From a virus: a DNA stretch of 35,275 nucleotides. Under the pieces are notes generated by a model, which worked only from the letters and a program-made list of their open reading frames with translations, made no database searches and was not told the DNA's origin. Both the position numbers and the translations under genes were made by a program. The stretch lies in the IMG/VR virus record IMGVR_UViG_3300025417_000005, positions 1 through 35,275 of that record. One strand, written 5' to 3'. Positions 21,199 to 27,329 of the stretch are shown one piece after another; position 1 is the stretch's first letter; each line of letters starts with the position of its first letter.

Positions 21199-21442
21199 AA
21201 ATGGCCCAGGTCAGGGCGTGTTCTACATCAACGACAAGAAAACCACTGAGAAGCAACCAGACTACCGCGGTGAGCTTGTCTTGGATCAGGCTTACGGTGC
21301 AGGTTCTACAATCAACATCGCAGGTTGGAAGAAGACGACGCCTAAGAATCACTTGATCTCGATCCGTATTGATCAGAAACAGGACGGCAGCAAGCAATGG
21401 CCTAAGCCTGTTGGTGGCGATGAGAATGACGTTCCTTTTTGA
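21185..21442 (+). CDS. SSB-like single-stranded DNA-binding protein (85 aa)
   Basis: I use the ATG at 21185 (AAAGG nine bases before). The product starts MATFKNGPGQGVFYINDKK, has an OB-like strand pattern (YRGELVLDQAYG; TINIAGWKKTTPKNHLISI) and ends DENDVPF, the acidic amphipathic tip that bacterial SSBs use to recruit partners. This combination is frequent in small phage SSB substitutes. It follows the annealing protein with a short overlap. Function is inferred from tail and context. Confidence 0.65.
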   Translation: MATFKNGPGQGVFYINDKKTTEKQPDYRGELVLDQAYGAGSTINIAGWKKTTPKNHLISIRIDQKQDGSKQWPKPVGGDENDVPF

Positions 21443-21481
21443 TGTCCCATTCTGAAAAATCTTTGGGGCGGGGAGAGAAAA

Positions 21482-21853
21482 ATGGGAAAGATGCAACGAA
21501 CTAAAGGTGCAGCCTTCGAGCGCGACATCGTTCTCGATCTCCGTTCCAGAGGTTATGCGGGTGCAAAACGTAACCTAGAACAGACACGCAGTGGCGGGGG
21601 AGACATTGATCTCCCCGGCTACATGGTGGAATGCAAGCGATACGCGAACATCGCTGTCTACGCATGGTTGGAGCAGTGTGTGGCTGCTGCAAAAGAAGAA
21701 CAAATACCCGTCGTTGTTGCGCGAGGTGACAACAAAAAAGCAATTGCTATCCTGTATTGGGATGATTTCATGGGGATGATGGACAATGCGGAAATTCAAA
21801 CGAAGCCTTACAATCCTATGGTGGCGCCTAACTCGTCCAAAGGTTCGATCTGA
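21482..21853 (+). CDS. Holliday junction resolvase-like nuclease (PD-(D/E)XK)
   Basis: The 123-aa protein has the four catalytic positions of Hjc-type nucleases: Glu13 in KGAAFERDI, Asp41 in GGGDIDLPG, Glu50 and Lys52 in MVECKRYA. The basic, Gly-rich loop RNLEQTRSGGG before Asp41 is typical. It would cut branched recombination intermediates before packaging. A GGGGAG site precedes the ATG at good distance. Confidence 0.83.
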   Translation: MGKMQRTKGAAFERDIVLDLRSRGYAGAKRNLEQTRSGGGDIDLPGYMVECKRYANIAVYAWLEQCVAAAKEEQIPVVVARGDNKKAIAILYWDDFMGMMDNAEIQTKPYNPMVAPNSSKGSI

Positions 21854-21980
21854 GGTGCTAGAGCTGCAACGCGAGTTGTTAGAGGCTCGGCGCAAGCACA
21901 AGAAAACCAGTCATATACACGCCAAGATCCGGTACATTACTCACCTGCAACTTGAGCAACACAAGCAGAGGTTTCAGTGA
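21786..21980 (+). CDS. Small basic helical protein (64 aa)
   Basis: The product (MRKFKRSLTILWWRLTRPKV onward) is strongly basic and helical (LELQRELLEARRKHKKTSHI). The ATG at 21786 lies inside the resolvase gene, overlapping it by 68 bases; a GTG at 21855 would give a 41-residue version that overlaps nothing. The stop overlaps the next start as TGATG, supporting the frame as real. Family unknown. Confidence 0.52.
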   Translation: MRKFKRSLTILWWRLTRPKVRSEVLELQRELLEARRKHKKTSHIHAKIRYITHLQLEQHKQRFQ

Positions 21981-22141
21981 TGGATATTGTTGAACGTTTA
22001 GGATCATTGCGCTTAAGCAATGAAGATTATGAAGTTGTTGTTGATGCAATAGATGAGATTGAAAGGCTGCGGGAAGTATTAAAATCGATATCAGAAGTTG
22101 CAAAAATCGTTGCCAGTGTCGCACTCAAGGAGAGTGAGTGA
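21980..22141 (+). CDS. Small acidic helical protein (53 aa)
   Basis: The frame starts at an ATG overlapping the previous stop and ends overlapping the next ATG, both as TGATG, so it is part of a tightly coupled chain. It encodes MDIVERLGSLRLSNEDYEVV and a helix (IDEIERLREVLKSISEVAK) with heptad-like leucines. Probably a small dimeric protein; no family recognised. Confidence 0.6.
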   Translation: MDIVERLGSLRLSNEDYEVVVDAIDEIERLREVLKSISEVAKIVASVALKESE

Positions 22142-22335
22142 TGCCAGGATATGAATCAAAAAAGCTCGTCACAAAACGGCACGCAGACGACGAGACGTTG
22201 CGATACCTTGTCCTACTTAGGAAAGAGAACGAGCGTCTCCTAGACTTTATTGATAAGGCTCTGCAAGCCGAGTATTTGGTCGATGCCAAGGACATCCTTC
22301 GCAAAGCCATGTGGAGCCTGGGGAATGAGCATTAA
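22141..22335 (+). CDS. Small helical protein preceding the GcrA-like gene (64 aa)
   Basis: The ATG at 22141 overlaps the previous stop; a GTG three bases earlier is possible. The product has a basic start (GYESKKLVTKRHADDETLRY) and a leucine-rich helix (LVLLRKENERLLDFIDKALQ) suggesting a coiled-coil dimer. It overlaps the GcrA-like gene by 11 bases and could be its partner, but that is conjecture. Confidence 0.6.
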   Translation: MPGYESKKLVTKRHADDETLRYLVLLRKENERLLDFIDKALQAEYLVDAKDILRKAMWSLGNEH

Positions 22336-22768
22336 GTCAGTTCTCTGGAAGCCGCATGAGAAAGCCAAGGCAATCCAGATGGCTCATGCCGGCAAATCAA
22401 TGAGAGACATTGCGGCAGCAGTCGGTCGTTCCCGCAATTCAGTGATCGGTTTTCTTCATCGATCTAACGTAATTTTAAATAAAATACCGAAACCTGTGGA
22501 TAACTCACCCCGTAAGCCTAAACCACGGCGTGTGAGAACGGTCTACAAGCCCCCCGTTACCTATCTTGCGCCAGAACCCTTTGAAGAATCACGCGTTTTA
22601 TTCTTCGATACTAAAAGATTCGAGTGCAAATGGATTTTCGACAAGCCCTTAAACGTCTGGCAAACCACTGCTTGCGGCCAGCCTGTACACAAGGGTAGTT
22701 ACTGCGAGCATCATTACAACATCGTGTACCAAAGAGAGGGACAAACCAATGTCAGACAAGCAAGTTAA
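22325..22768 (+). CDS. GcrA-like transcriptional regulator
   Basis: The 147-aa product has the two parts of GcrA, the alphaproteobacterial cell-cycle regulator that works with sigma-70 at methylated GANTC promoters. One is an N-terminal HTH (about 13-46, KAKAIQMAHAGKSMRDIAAA then GRSRNSVIGFLHR). The other is a C-terminal Cys/His module (CKW at 101-103, CGQP at 117-120, CEHHYNIVYQ at 127-136). A Pro/Lys-rich linker joins them. The start at 22325 overlaps the previous gene. It may redirect host polymerase to phage promoters or disturb the host cell cycle. The N-terminal start differs from typical GcrA, so DNA specificity may differ. Confidence 0.78.
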   Translation: MSIKSVLWKPHEKAKAIQMAHAGKSMRDIAAAVGRSRNSVIGFLHRSNVILNKIPKPVDNSPRKPKPRRVRTVYKPPVTYLAPEPFEESRVLFFDTKRFECKWIFDKPLNVWQTTACGQPVHKGSYCEHHYNIVYQREGQTNVRQAS

Positions 22769-23498
22769 GGTATTTGTAGCTACGCCTATGTACGGTGGCA
22801 TGACCACAGGCTTCTTTTGCCAGAGCATCATGATGCTACAAATGGCGATGCAGCAGAAGGGCTATGCAATGGCCGCGAGCTTCATGTTCAACGAAAGTCT
22901 AATTACCCGCGCTCGCAACAGCTTGGCACACGCCTTCCTCAAGACAGACTGCACGCACCTGCTGTTCATTGACGCTGACATTAAGTTCAACGCACACGAA
23001 GTCTTGCACATGTTCGAGCATGATCTGGACATCATCTGCGGCATCTATCCAAAGAAGGAAATTAACTGGGCCGAGGTGCAAGCTGCTGTAAAGCGCGATG
23101 TTCCTGTGGATAACTTGAAACACCACACAGGCTCGTGGGTTGTTAACCTGGTGGATTATGCCGGCACCGTCAGCGTACCACAGGATCAGCCTCTAGAAGT
23201 CTGGGCAGGCGGCACAGGCATGATGCTCATCAAGCGTGAAGTGTTAGAGAAGCTCGGTGATGTCGTGCCGTTCTACGTTAATGACGTGGTGGATCTCAGC
23301 AACAACAACAAGCCACGCGAGCAGATCAAAGAGTTCTTTGCAACGAGCATTGAACCAGAGACAGGTCGCCTGCTCTCAGAAGATTATCACTTCTGCTACA
23401 TCTGGCGTAAGCTCGGTGGCAAGATCTACGCAGCACCTTGGATGAAGTTAGGCCATCTCGGCAGCTACATCTTCGAAGGTGAGCTTATCCAGTCTTAA
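22749..23498 (+). CDS. GT-A fold glycosyltransferase
   Basis: The 249-aa protein begins VKVFVATPMYGGMTT and has the DxD metal site in LLFIDADIKF (Asp75, Asp77), then DIICGIYPKKEI and the acceptor-side block EVWAGGTGMMLIKREVLE. It resembles small phage and capsule-type GT-A enzymes. No membrane segment. It is the last rightward gene and its stop overlaps that of the convergent phosphoesterase at TTAA. With the family-2 enzyme at 13892-14611, the phage carries two sugar transferases; a target (phage DNA, virion protein or host envelope) is not shown by sequence. Confidence 0.8.
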   Translation: MSDKQVKVFVATPMYGGMTTGFFCQSIMMLQMAMQQKGYAMAASFMFNESLITRARNSLAHAFLKTDCTHLLFIDADIKFNAHEVLHMFEHDLDIICGIYPKKEINWAEVQAAVKRDVPVDNLKHHTGSWVVNLVDYAGTVSVPQDQPLEVWAGGTGMMLIKREVLEKLGDVVPFYVNDVVDLSNNNKPREQIKEFFATSIEPETGRLLSEDYHFCYIWRKLGGKIYAAPWMKLGHLGSYIFEGELIQS

Positions 23499-24427
23499 AA
23501 GATACGTTTGCCACGGAACACAGGGTGGCCCTTAACCATCTCGCACGTCTCAGGGGGCAGAAGGTCGCCGTCCTCATCAAAGGTCAGCACCACAAAGCCT
23601 TCCTGAGCGCGATTGGGCGCACCTTCCGTGTACTCAAACTGTTTAGCCATCGGATCACCCAACATACCCGCTTCTACACCCCAATGCGTGCCGAGACGGT
23701 TACGGATTGCAGTGACTTGCAACTGGTGGGTATGATTAGACACAACACTGACGCCGCTATTTAAGGCGTTGTTGTAACCAGCGTGAATGCCTGCGCGGAA
23801 CCGATGCCGGATTTCGCATTTGTTAATCACTACGGAGTAACAGAAATGCCAAAGTGGGAAACGATCACTCAATCGTCCAGAATAGTCATCCAGCTCAGGC
23901 GCGTTGTTTGCCAAGTAATTGTCTACGCGCTGATCGTGATTGCCCAACGTCCAGATTTTTTGTTGGGCACGAGGCAATTGTCCAATCAATTCTTGAGCAG
24001 CCTCGATTTCAGCACTGACCTTGGGCGCAGCAACACCAAGCAAAGATCCGTGCCGAGAAACTCGCGCACCATCCAAGATGTCCCCGTTCAGCACTATGCA
24101 GTTCGGCTTGATATTTTTGGCAACGGCAACGAAAGCCTGCCACATGAGCGGAGTCTGACCAGGCCAGATATGCAAGTCACCACCAACAAGTACTGTTGAA
24201 TTGGTTAAATCAATGCTGTGAACAGATGGTACCGTCCACATGACTGAGTTGTCTTGCGCGAAAATATCCTCTTCAGGAAACCTTCTCTTAAACATTTGGA
24301 GTTGCGCTTTAAGAGTATTAGAAGATATTTTTAATGCTCTTGCGGTTGCTTCTGCATTGCAATTAAACCGCTGATATTGCTTAACGCGTTCTCTGAGGAT
24401 TTCTTCTGAGACTGCTGGCATAGGCAT
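23495..24427 (-). CDS. Metallophosphoesterase with N-terminal HTH
   Basis: The 310-aa protein has all calcineurin-like phosphoesterase motifs: Asp84/His86 in GGDLHIWPG, Asp116 in LNGDILDG, GNHD at 162-165, His215 in AGIHAGYNN, and His232/His234 in SNHTHQ, binding two metals. Residues 8-50 form a separate helix-turn-helix (NAEATARALKISSNTLKAQL), so it may act on DNA ends or be targeted to DNA. It is the last gene of the late block, after the lysis genes. Substrate unknown. Confidence 0.83.
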   Translation of the reverse strand: MPMPAVSEEILRERVKQYQRFNCNAEATARALKISSNTLKAQLQMFKRRFPEEDIFAQDNSVMWTVPSVHSIDLTNSTVLVGGDLHIWPGQTPLMWQAFVAVAKNIKPNCIVLNGDILDGARVSRHGSLLGVAAPKVSAEIEAAQELIGQLPRAQQKIWTLGNHDQRVDNYLANNAPELDDYSGRLSDRFPLWHFCYSVVINKCEIRHRFRAGIHAGYNNALNSGVSVVSNHTHQLQVTAIRNRLGTHWGVEAGMLGDPMAKQFEYTEGAPNRAQEGFVVLTFDEDGDLLPPETCEMVKGHPVFRGKRIF

Positions 24428-24455
24428 GGTGGGTGTCCCCTATTGACGACAGAAT

Positions 24456-24968
24456 CTATTCTGCCATCCTTAGTGCGTTTTGTTGCACGCGTGTGACACG
24501 GGCTGACCAACCATCCCCAAAGTTAGGCCAAGTACGGAGATTTTGTAAAAAATGTATACGTTCTTCGCAAACCTGCTCAATAAGCTCTGGCAGATCACGG
24601 CTCGTTATTGCAGCGAGACTCTGCTGCCCAAGTATCCCGTCGATCACGACGTCGAGAGCACGTTGGACAAACTTGATCGACTGTGACACGCCGCTGTTTA
24701 CAGCAGCATCGAACACACAAAGATCAAGACCAGCAGGCAATCGCTCGCATTGAGCGGCCACCCAATAATTCTTTTTGTAAAGGGGTGCGACATCGAGCGC
24801 ACCCAGAGCACGCATAGTCTGTTCGTCAACTTCATGGCCTACCCAACTTTCCCAAGTTGTTTTTGTGACACCGTGGTTTGTCATACCACCCGGATCGTGT
24901 GGATTATCGACGTACCCGCCTTCTTCCTTTAGTACAAGAGCAAGACATTGTTCAAAGTTCCCATTCAT
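24456..24968 (-). CDS. Endolysin, GH108 family N-acetylmuramidase
   Basis: The 170-aa product shows the GH108 signature: LVLKEEGGYVDNPHDPGG with the catalytic Glu16 in EGGY, then MTNHGVTKTTWE, followed by the C-terminal peptidoglycan-binding part (FDAAVNSGVSQSIKFVQRAL and DGILGQQSLAAI). It cuts peptidoglycan glycan strands to release phage. No signal peptide or anchor is present, so the holin encoded just before must let it pass; the start overlaps the holin stop as ATGA. Confidence 0.92.
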   Translation of the reverse strand: MNGNFEQCLALVLKEEGGYVDNPHDPGGMTNHGVTKTTWESWVGHEVDEQTMRALGALDVAPLYKKNYWVAAQCERLPAGLDLCVFDAAVNSGVSQSIKFVQRALDVVIDGILGQQSLAAITSRDLPELIEQVCEERIHFLQNLRTWPNFGDGWSARVTRVQQNALRMAE

Positions 24969-25465
24969 TTAGGCGGTTCCTCATGTTTGTGAGCCGCACC
25001 AAAATAGTAAGACAATACCAAAGTTAAGGCAGCATCAAGTGTTCCGAGAACACGCGCCACCAATTCTCTCATTTCTGAAACTATAGTGCTGTTAAGCAAA
25101 TGCCACTGGATGAATACCCAAGCGCAAATGACAACAACAGCCAATATGCGAGGTGTCCAATCGTGCGTAGCAATTGCCATTTGGCGAGCGGAATTACGGT
25201 CATCCGCTGCAATCTTTTCTAAATCAATATCCAGCGACTTCATTTGAGTTTTGAAGTCAGCGTCAATTTTCTTGAGTGCAGACAATTGATCGGGGGTTGG
25301 ATTGGCAAGAACAGCCTGAATGTCCTCATCAGTGGCATCTTGATGTCCAAATAGAGCTGTTGAAATAGCTTTGACAGCCATTCCGGCAACCGGACCACCT
25401 AATGCCGTAGCCAATGTAGGTGCAACTGAACCGATCAATGGACCAAAGATTTTGAGAAGATCCAT
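24965..25465 (-). CDS. Holin, GTA three-transmembrane type
   Basis: The 166-aa protein has an N-terminal hydrophobic region (about 5-38), a helical charged middle (DQLSALKKIDADFKTQM; EKIAADDRNSARQMA), and two clear membrane helices at 107-124 (LAVVVICAWVFIQWHLL) and 138-156. This is the layout of the holin family first described in gene transfer agents of Alphaproteobacteria. It would open the inner membrane for the endolysin. It is coupled to genes on both sides. Confidence 0.83.
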   Translation of the reverse strand: MDLLKIFGPLIGSVAPTLATALGGPVAGMAVKAISTALFGHQDATDEDIQAVLANPTPDQLSALKKIDADFKTQMKSLDIDLEKIAADDRNSARQMAIATHDWTPRILAVVVICAWVFIQWHLLNSTIVSEMRELVARVLGTLDAALTLVLSYYFGAAHKHEEPPK

Positions 25466-25941
25466 TACTTGAGTCCCCCTGAAGTAACAAAGATGGCTAC
25501 TACTAATATACCAGCAAAGAGAATTACGCCACCCAAAAGACTCAAAGCGAGCATCGCATCCTTCTTCGCCTCTTCCTTCAGCTCGTGCTCAATGTGCGCC
25601 TGACGAGCCGCTTCCTTACGCATTTCAGTTGTTTCCTTCAGGATGGATTCCCAAGCCTTAGGTCCGTACTGAGCAACGAACATGTTCTTAACGTCGAGCT
25701 GCATCTGCTTAGCTTTAGCCTTAACAGCATACAATTTGACAGCCTCGGCTTCATACTCGGCCTGAGACTGAAACATCTTTTTCTTGCGAGGAGCGGATGT
25801 TACTTGAACGATCTGAGCGATCTTGGCAAAGAGATTGCCGACCTTCTCAGCCGTATCCATAACGTCTTGGCCGGCGTCTACCGCCGACTTAATGCCGTTA
25901 TAGAGCGCTGTTGCACCAGCAATAAGGGTAAATGGGTCCAC
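25465..25941 (-). CDS. Membrane-anchored lysis-cassette protein of unknown function (158 aa)
   Basis: The N-terminal part includes GATALYNGIKSAVDAGQDV and a helical, Lys/Glu-rich middle (residues 55-132, long coiled-coil potential). The C-terminus is one strong membrane helix (LLGGVILFAGILVVAIF). This single-anchor coiled-coil form next to holin and endolysin genes suggests a spanin-like or accessory lysis role, but it is not a recognised spanin and lacks a lipobox. TAATG overlap with the holin gene. Confidence 0.7.
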   Translation of the reverse strand: MDPFTLIAGATALYNGIKSAVDAGQDVMDTAEKVGNLFAKIAQIVQVTSAPRKKKMFQSQAEYEAEAVKLYAVKAKAKQMQLDVKNMFVAQYGPKAWESILKETTEMRKEAARQAHIEHELKEEAKKDAMLALSLLGGVILFAGILVVAIFVTSGGLK

Positions 25942-25949
25942 AGCTCATC

Positions 25950-26177
25950 CTATCTGCATCCCCACCGACGACGAGCTGCTTTACCGCGCTCACCTTTCCA
26001 TGATCTAGACCTTGCACAGAACGACTTATGCCGCGGGTTCTTCGGGTCTTTCGTAGGAGCCTTCAGCTTGCTGCCGGTAGCCCTGTTATACTTTGCGCGA
26101 CCTTTCGCCGTCAGACCGCCACCCTTGCGTACAGATTGCTTTTCACCACGCCCGACAGAAAGAGATGGACCAGACAT
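25950..26177 (-). CDS. Basic conserved phage protein (75 aa)
   Basis: The product contains KGGGLTAKGRAKYNRATGSK and KSFCARSRSWKGERGKAARR, motifs I know from a small basic protein family recurring in many environmental phages, probably nucleic-acid binding. It has no zinc motif beyond two cysteines. It forms a coupled set with the next 48-residue gene (TAATG). Its abundance of Arg/Lys/Gly recalls the micro-genes at 8.2-8.4 kb, but sequences differ. Confidence 0.75.
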   Translation of the reverse strand: MSGPSLSVGRGEKQSVRKGGGLTAKGRAKYNRATGSKLKAPTKDPKNPRHKSFCARSRSWKGERGKAARRRWGCR

Positions 26178-26323
26178 TAGCGCCTCGCTGTTCTCTTAGA
26201 CTTACGGAATGCTGCTGCCGTTGGTGCACCTTTAGAACCAGGCTTACGCATACGCTCGCCAGATCCCTTACGGATGCGTTCCCGCTTGGCATGGATGTTC
26301 GCGTATAAACCTTGGCTCGCCAT
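26177..26323 (-). CDS. Conserved basic small phage protein (48 aa)
   Basis: This frame exactly fills the space between two genes with TAATG overlaps at both ends. It encodes MASQGLYANIHAKRERIRKG, then SGERMRKPGSKGAPTAAAF and a basic end. The LYANIHAKRERI and GAPTAAAF segments match a small family I recall from many marine phages. Very basic and without membrane segment; possibly a nucleic-acid-binding virion component. Function unknown. Confidence 0.8.
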   Translation of the reverse strand: MASQGLYANIHAKRERIRKGSGERMRKPGSKGAPTAAAFRKSKRTARR

Positions 26324-26673
26324 TACAGTCCCTCACCCGGCGTTACATACACGCTTGCGTTGGCAGAATCACCAATCACACGCGCATAGACATTGGACGA
26401 TTGGCTGACCTGCGGCCCCGTAATTACTTTGTAAGAATACGGAGGCAGCGCAAGAACATAAGACGGACCGTTGTCGGGAAGCGTCACATTGAAAGAATTG
26501 CTGGAGCTGATCCAGACGTAAACAGCGTTATTTACATCCGCGTTAGAAAGGAAATATTGTTGGCAAGGGCTGTCAGCCGTAATGGTAAACACGTTTGACT
26601 GAGTGTTTGCCGCACCAGTAACGGCAACCTTAGTCGTTTTTCCCATAGGCTGAAAAGGGATATTGTTAGCCAT
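26323..26673 (-). CDS. Beta-rich small protein (116 aa), paralogue of the 1-330 product
   Basis: The protein is Ser/Asn/Val-rich with strand-like segments (SNVFTITADSPCQQYFLSN; NAVYVWISSSNSFNVTL) and ends SVYVTPGEGL. It shares the closing motif and overall pattern with the 109-aa product between the fibre genes, which ends YITPGDGL. The copies lie about 9 kb apart along the circle, in the same direction. A virion-surface or fibre-associated role is possible. TAATG overlaps on both sides. Confidence 0.72.
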   Translation of the reverse strand: MANNIPFQPMGKTTKVAVTGAANTQSNVFTITADSPCQQYFLSNADVNNAVYVWISSSNSFNVTLPDNGPSYVLALPPYSYKVITGPQVSQSSNVYARVIGDSANASVYVTPGEGL

Positions 26674-26906
26674 TAGACAACGCCCTTATCTGGCTTGCTC
26701 GTCGGGCTGTTCTTGTAGTCTTTAGGATCTGGACCAAAGTTCCAGACCGACTGAAAACCACCGGAAGGAGCACGACCTGGGGTGAACGTGCCACCGCCAA
26801 ATCCAAAGCCATCCTTAGGCTTCTGAGGGCGAACAGGCATGGCGGCACGACCGCTTGCCGGATCAAACATATTATAGCTCGTGTTCTTGCCCGACTGGTC
26901 TTTCAT
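26673..26906 (-). CDS. Gly/Pro-rich hypothetical protein (77 aa)
   Basis: The product (MKDQSGKNTSYNMFDPASGR onward) is rich in Gly, Pro, Phe and Lys, likely disordered, with a GFGFGGGTF patch. No domain is recognised. It overlaps the preceding membrane-protein gene by 35 bases and couples to the next by TAATG. An AAAGGG site lies upstream. Confidence 0.62.
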   Translation of the reverse strand: MKDQSGKNTSYNMFDPASGRAAMPVRPQKPKDGFGFGGGTFTPGRAPSGGFQSVWNFGPDPKDYKNSPTSKPDKGVV

Positions 26907-27108
26907 GGGTCTTAACCCTTTCTTTCAAGAGGCTTGGAATGAATACCAATATACCAAATCCTGCGGCAATCTCCAATCTCTCTGGCGTGGGTAAATACAT
27001 TGCCCAAGCCGCCAAGCCAAAAGTCATTAAAATTGCCAGTAGAGTTAGTAGTCGATCTGTTAAAACCGTTAAACCCATGCGGATCACGGCCAAAAATGTA
27101 GCGTCCAT
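26872..27108 (-). CDS. Small membrane protein with two transmembrane helices (78 aa)
   Basis: MDATFLAVIRMGLTVLTDRL is followed by a first helix (LLTLLAILMTFGLAAWAMYL) and a second (IAAGFGILVFIPSLL) with a charged C-tail (KERVKTHERP). Similar small two-helix proteins occur near lysis or ejection genes in other podoviruses; a second holin or antiholin is possible. A competing reading in another frame of this stretch (26912-27175) is rejected because it lacks such features. The GGGGGA site upstream is good. Confidence 0.7.
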   Translation of the reverse strand: MDATFLAVIRMGLTVLTDRLLTLLAILMTFGLAAWAMYLPTPERLEIAAGFGILVFIPSLLKERVKTHERPVGQEHEL

Positions 27109-27128
27109 TGCGTCCCCCGACGTTGCGC

Positions 27129-27329
27129 TTAAATGTCATCTGAGGTAGCGAACCCGCTCCCCCATTCCTCGTCACTTTGCCGCTGCTTCAATTTTTCAAG
27201 ATTGATCGCACGGTCAATTACCTTGAGTTTCTGCTCCAAGTCAATCTCGCCGGCTTGCATTGACTGCTTGAGCAGGTCTGAAATCGCTTTTTCAAGATCT
27301 GGATTGATGCCGTTGTTCTTCTTGCTCAT
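27129..27329 (-). CDS. Small conserved hypothetical protein (66 aa)
   Basis: The product is helical and charged: LEKAISDLLKQSMQ and KLKVIDRAINLEKLKQRQ, ending DEEWGSGFATSDDI. The IDRAINLEKLK helix with the EWGSGF end is a pattern I recall from podovirus genomes at this position, after ejection proteins. It may be an assembly factor; no activity is known to me. Start overlaps the large ejection-protein stop (TAATG). Confidence 0.72.
   Translation of the reverse strand: MSKKNNGINPDLEKAISDLLKQSMQAGEIDLEQKLKVIDRAINLEKLKQRQSDEEWGSGFATSDDI

Noticed and set aside
25318-25340. CTGATGAGGA on the minus strand, resembling a hammerhead core
   Set aside because: It encodes part of the holin, and no complementary stems or GAAA segment are present.
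26912-27175. An 87-residue leftward frame overlapping the two-helix membrane protein
   Set aside because: Its product has no structure-like features, while the competing frame encodes two clear membrane helices with a good binding site.
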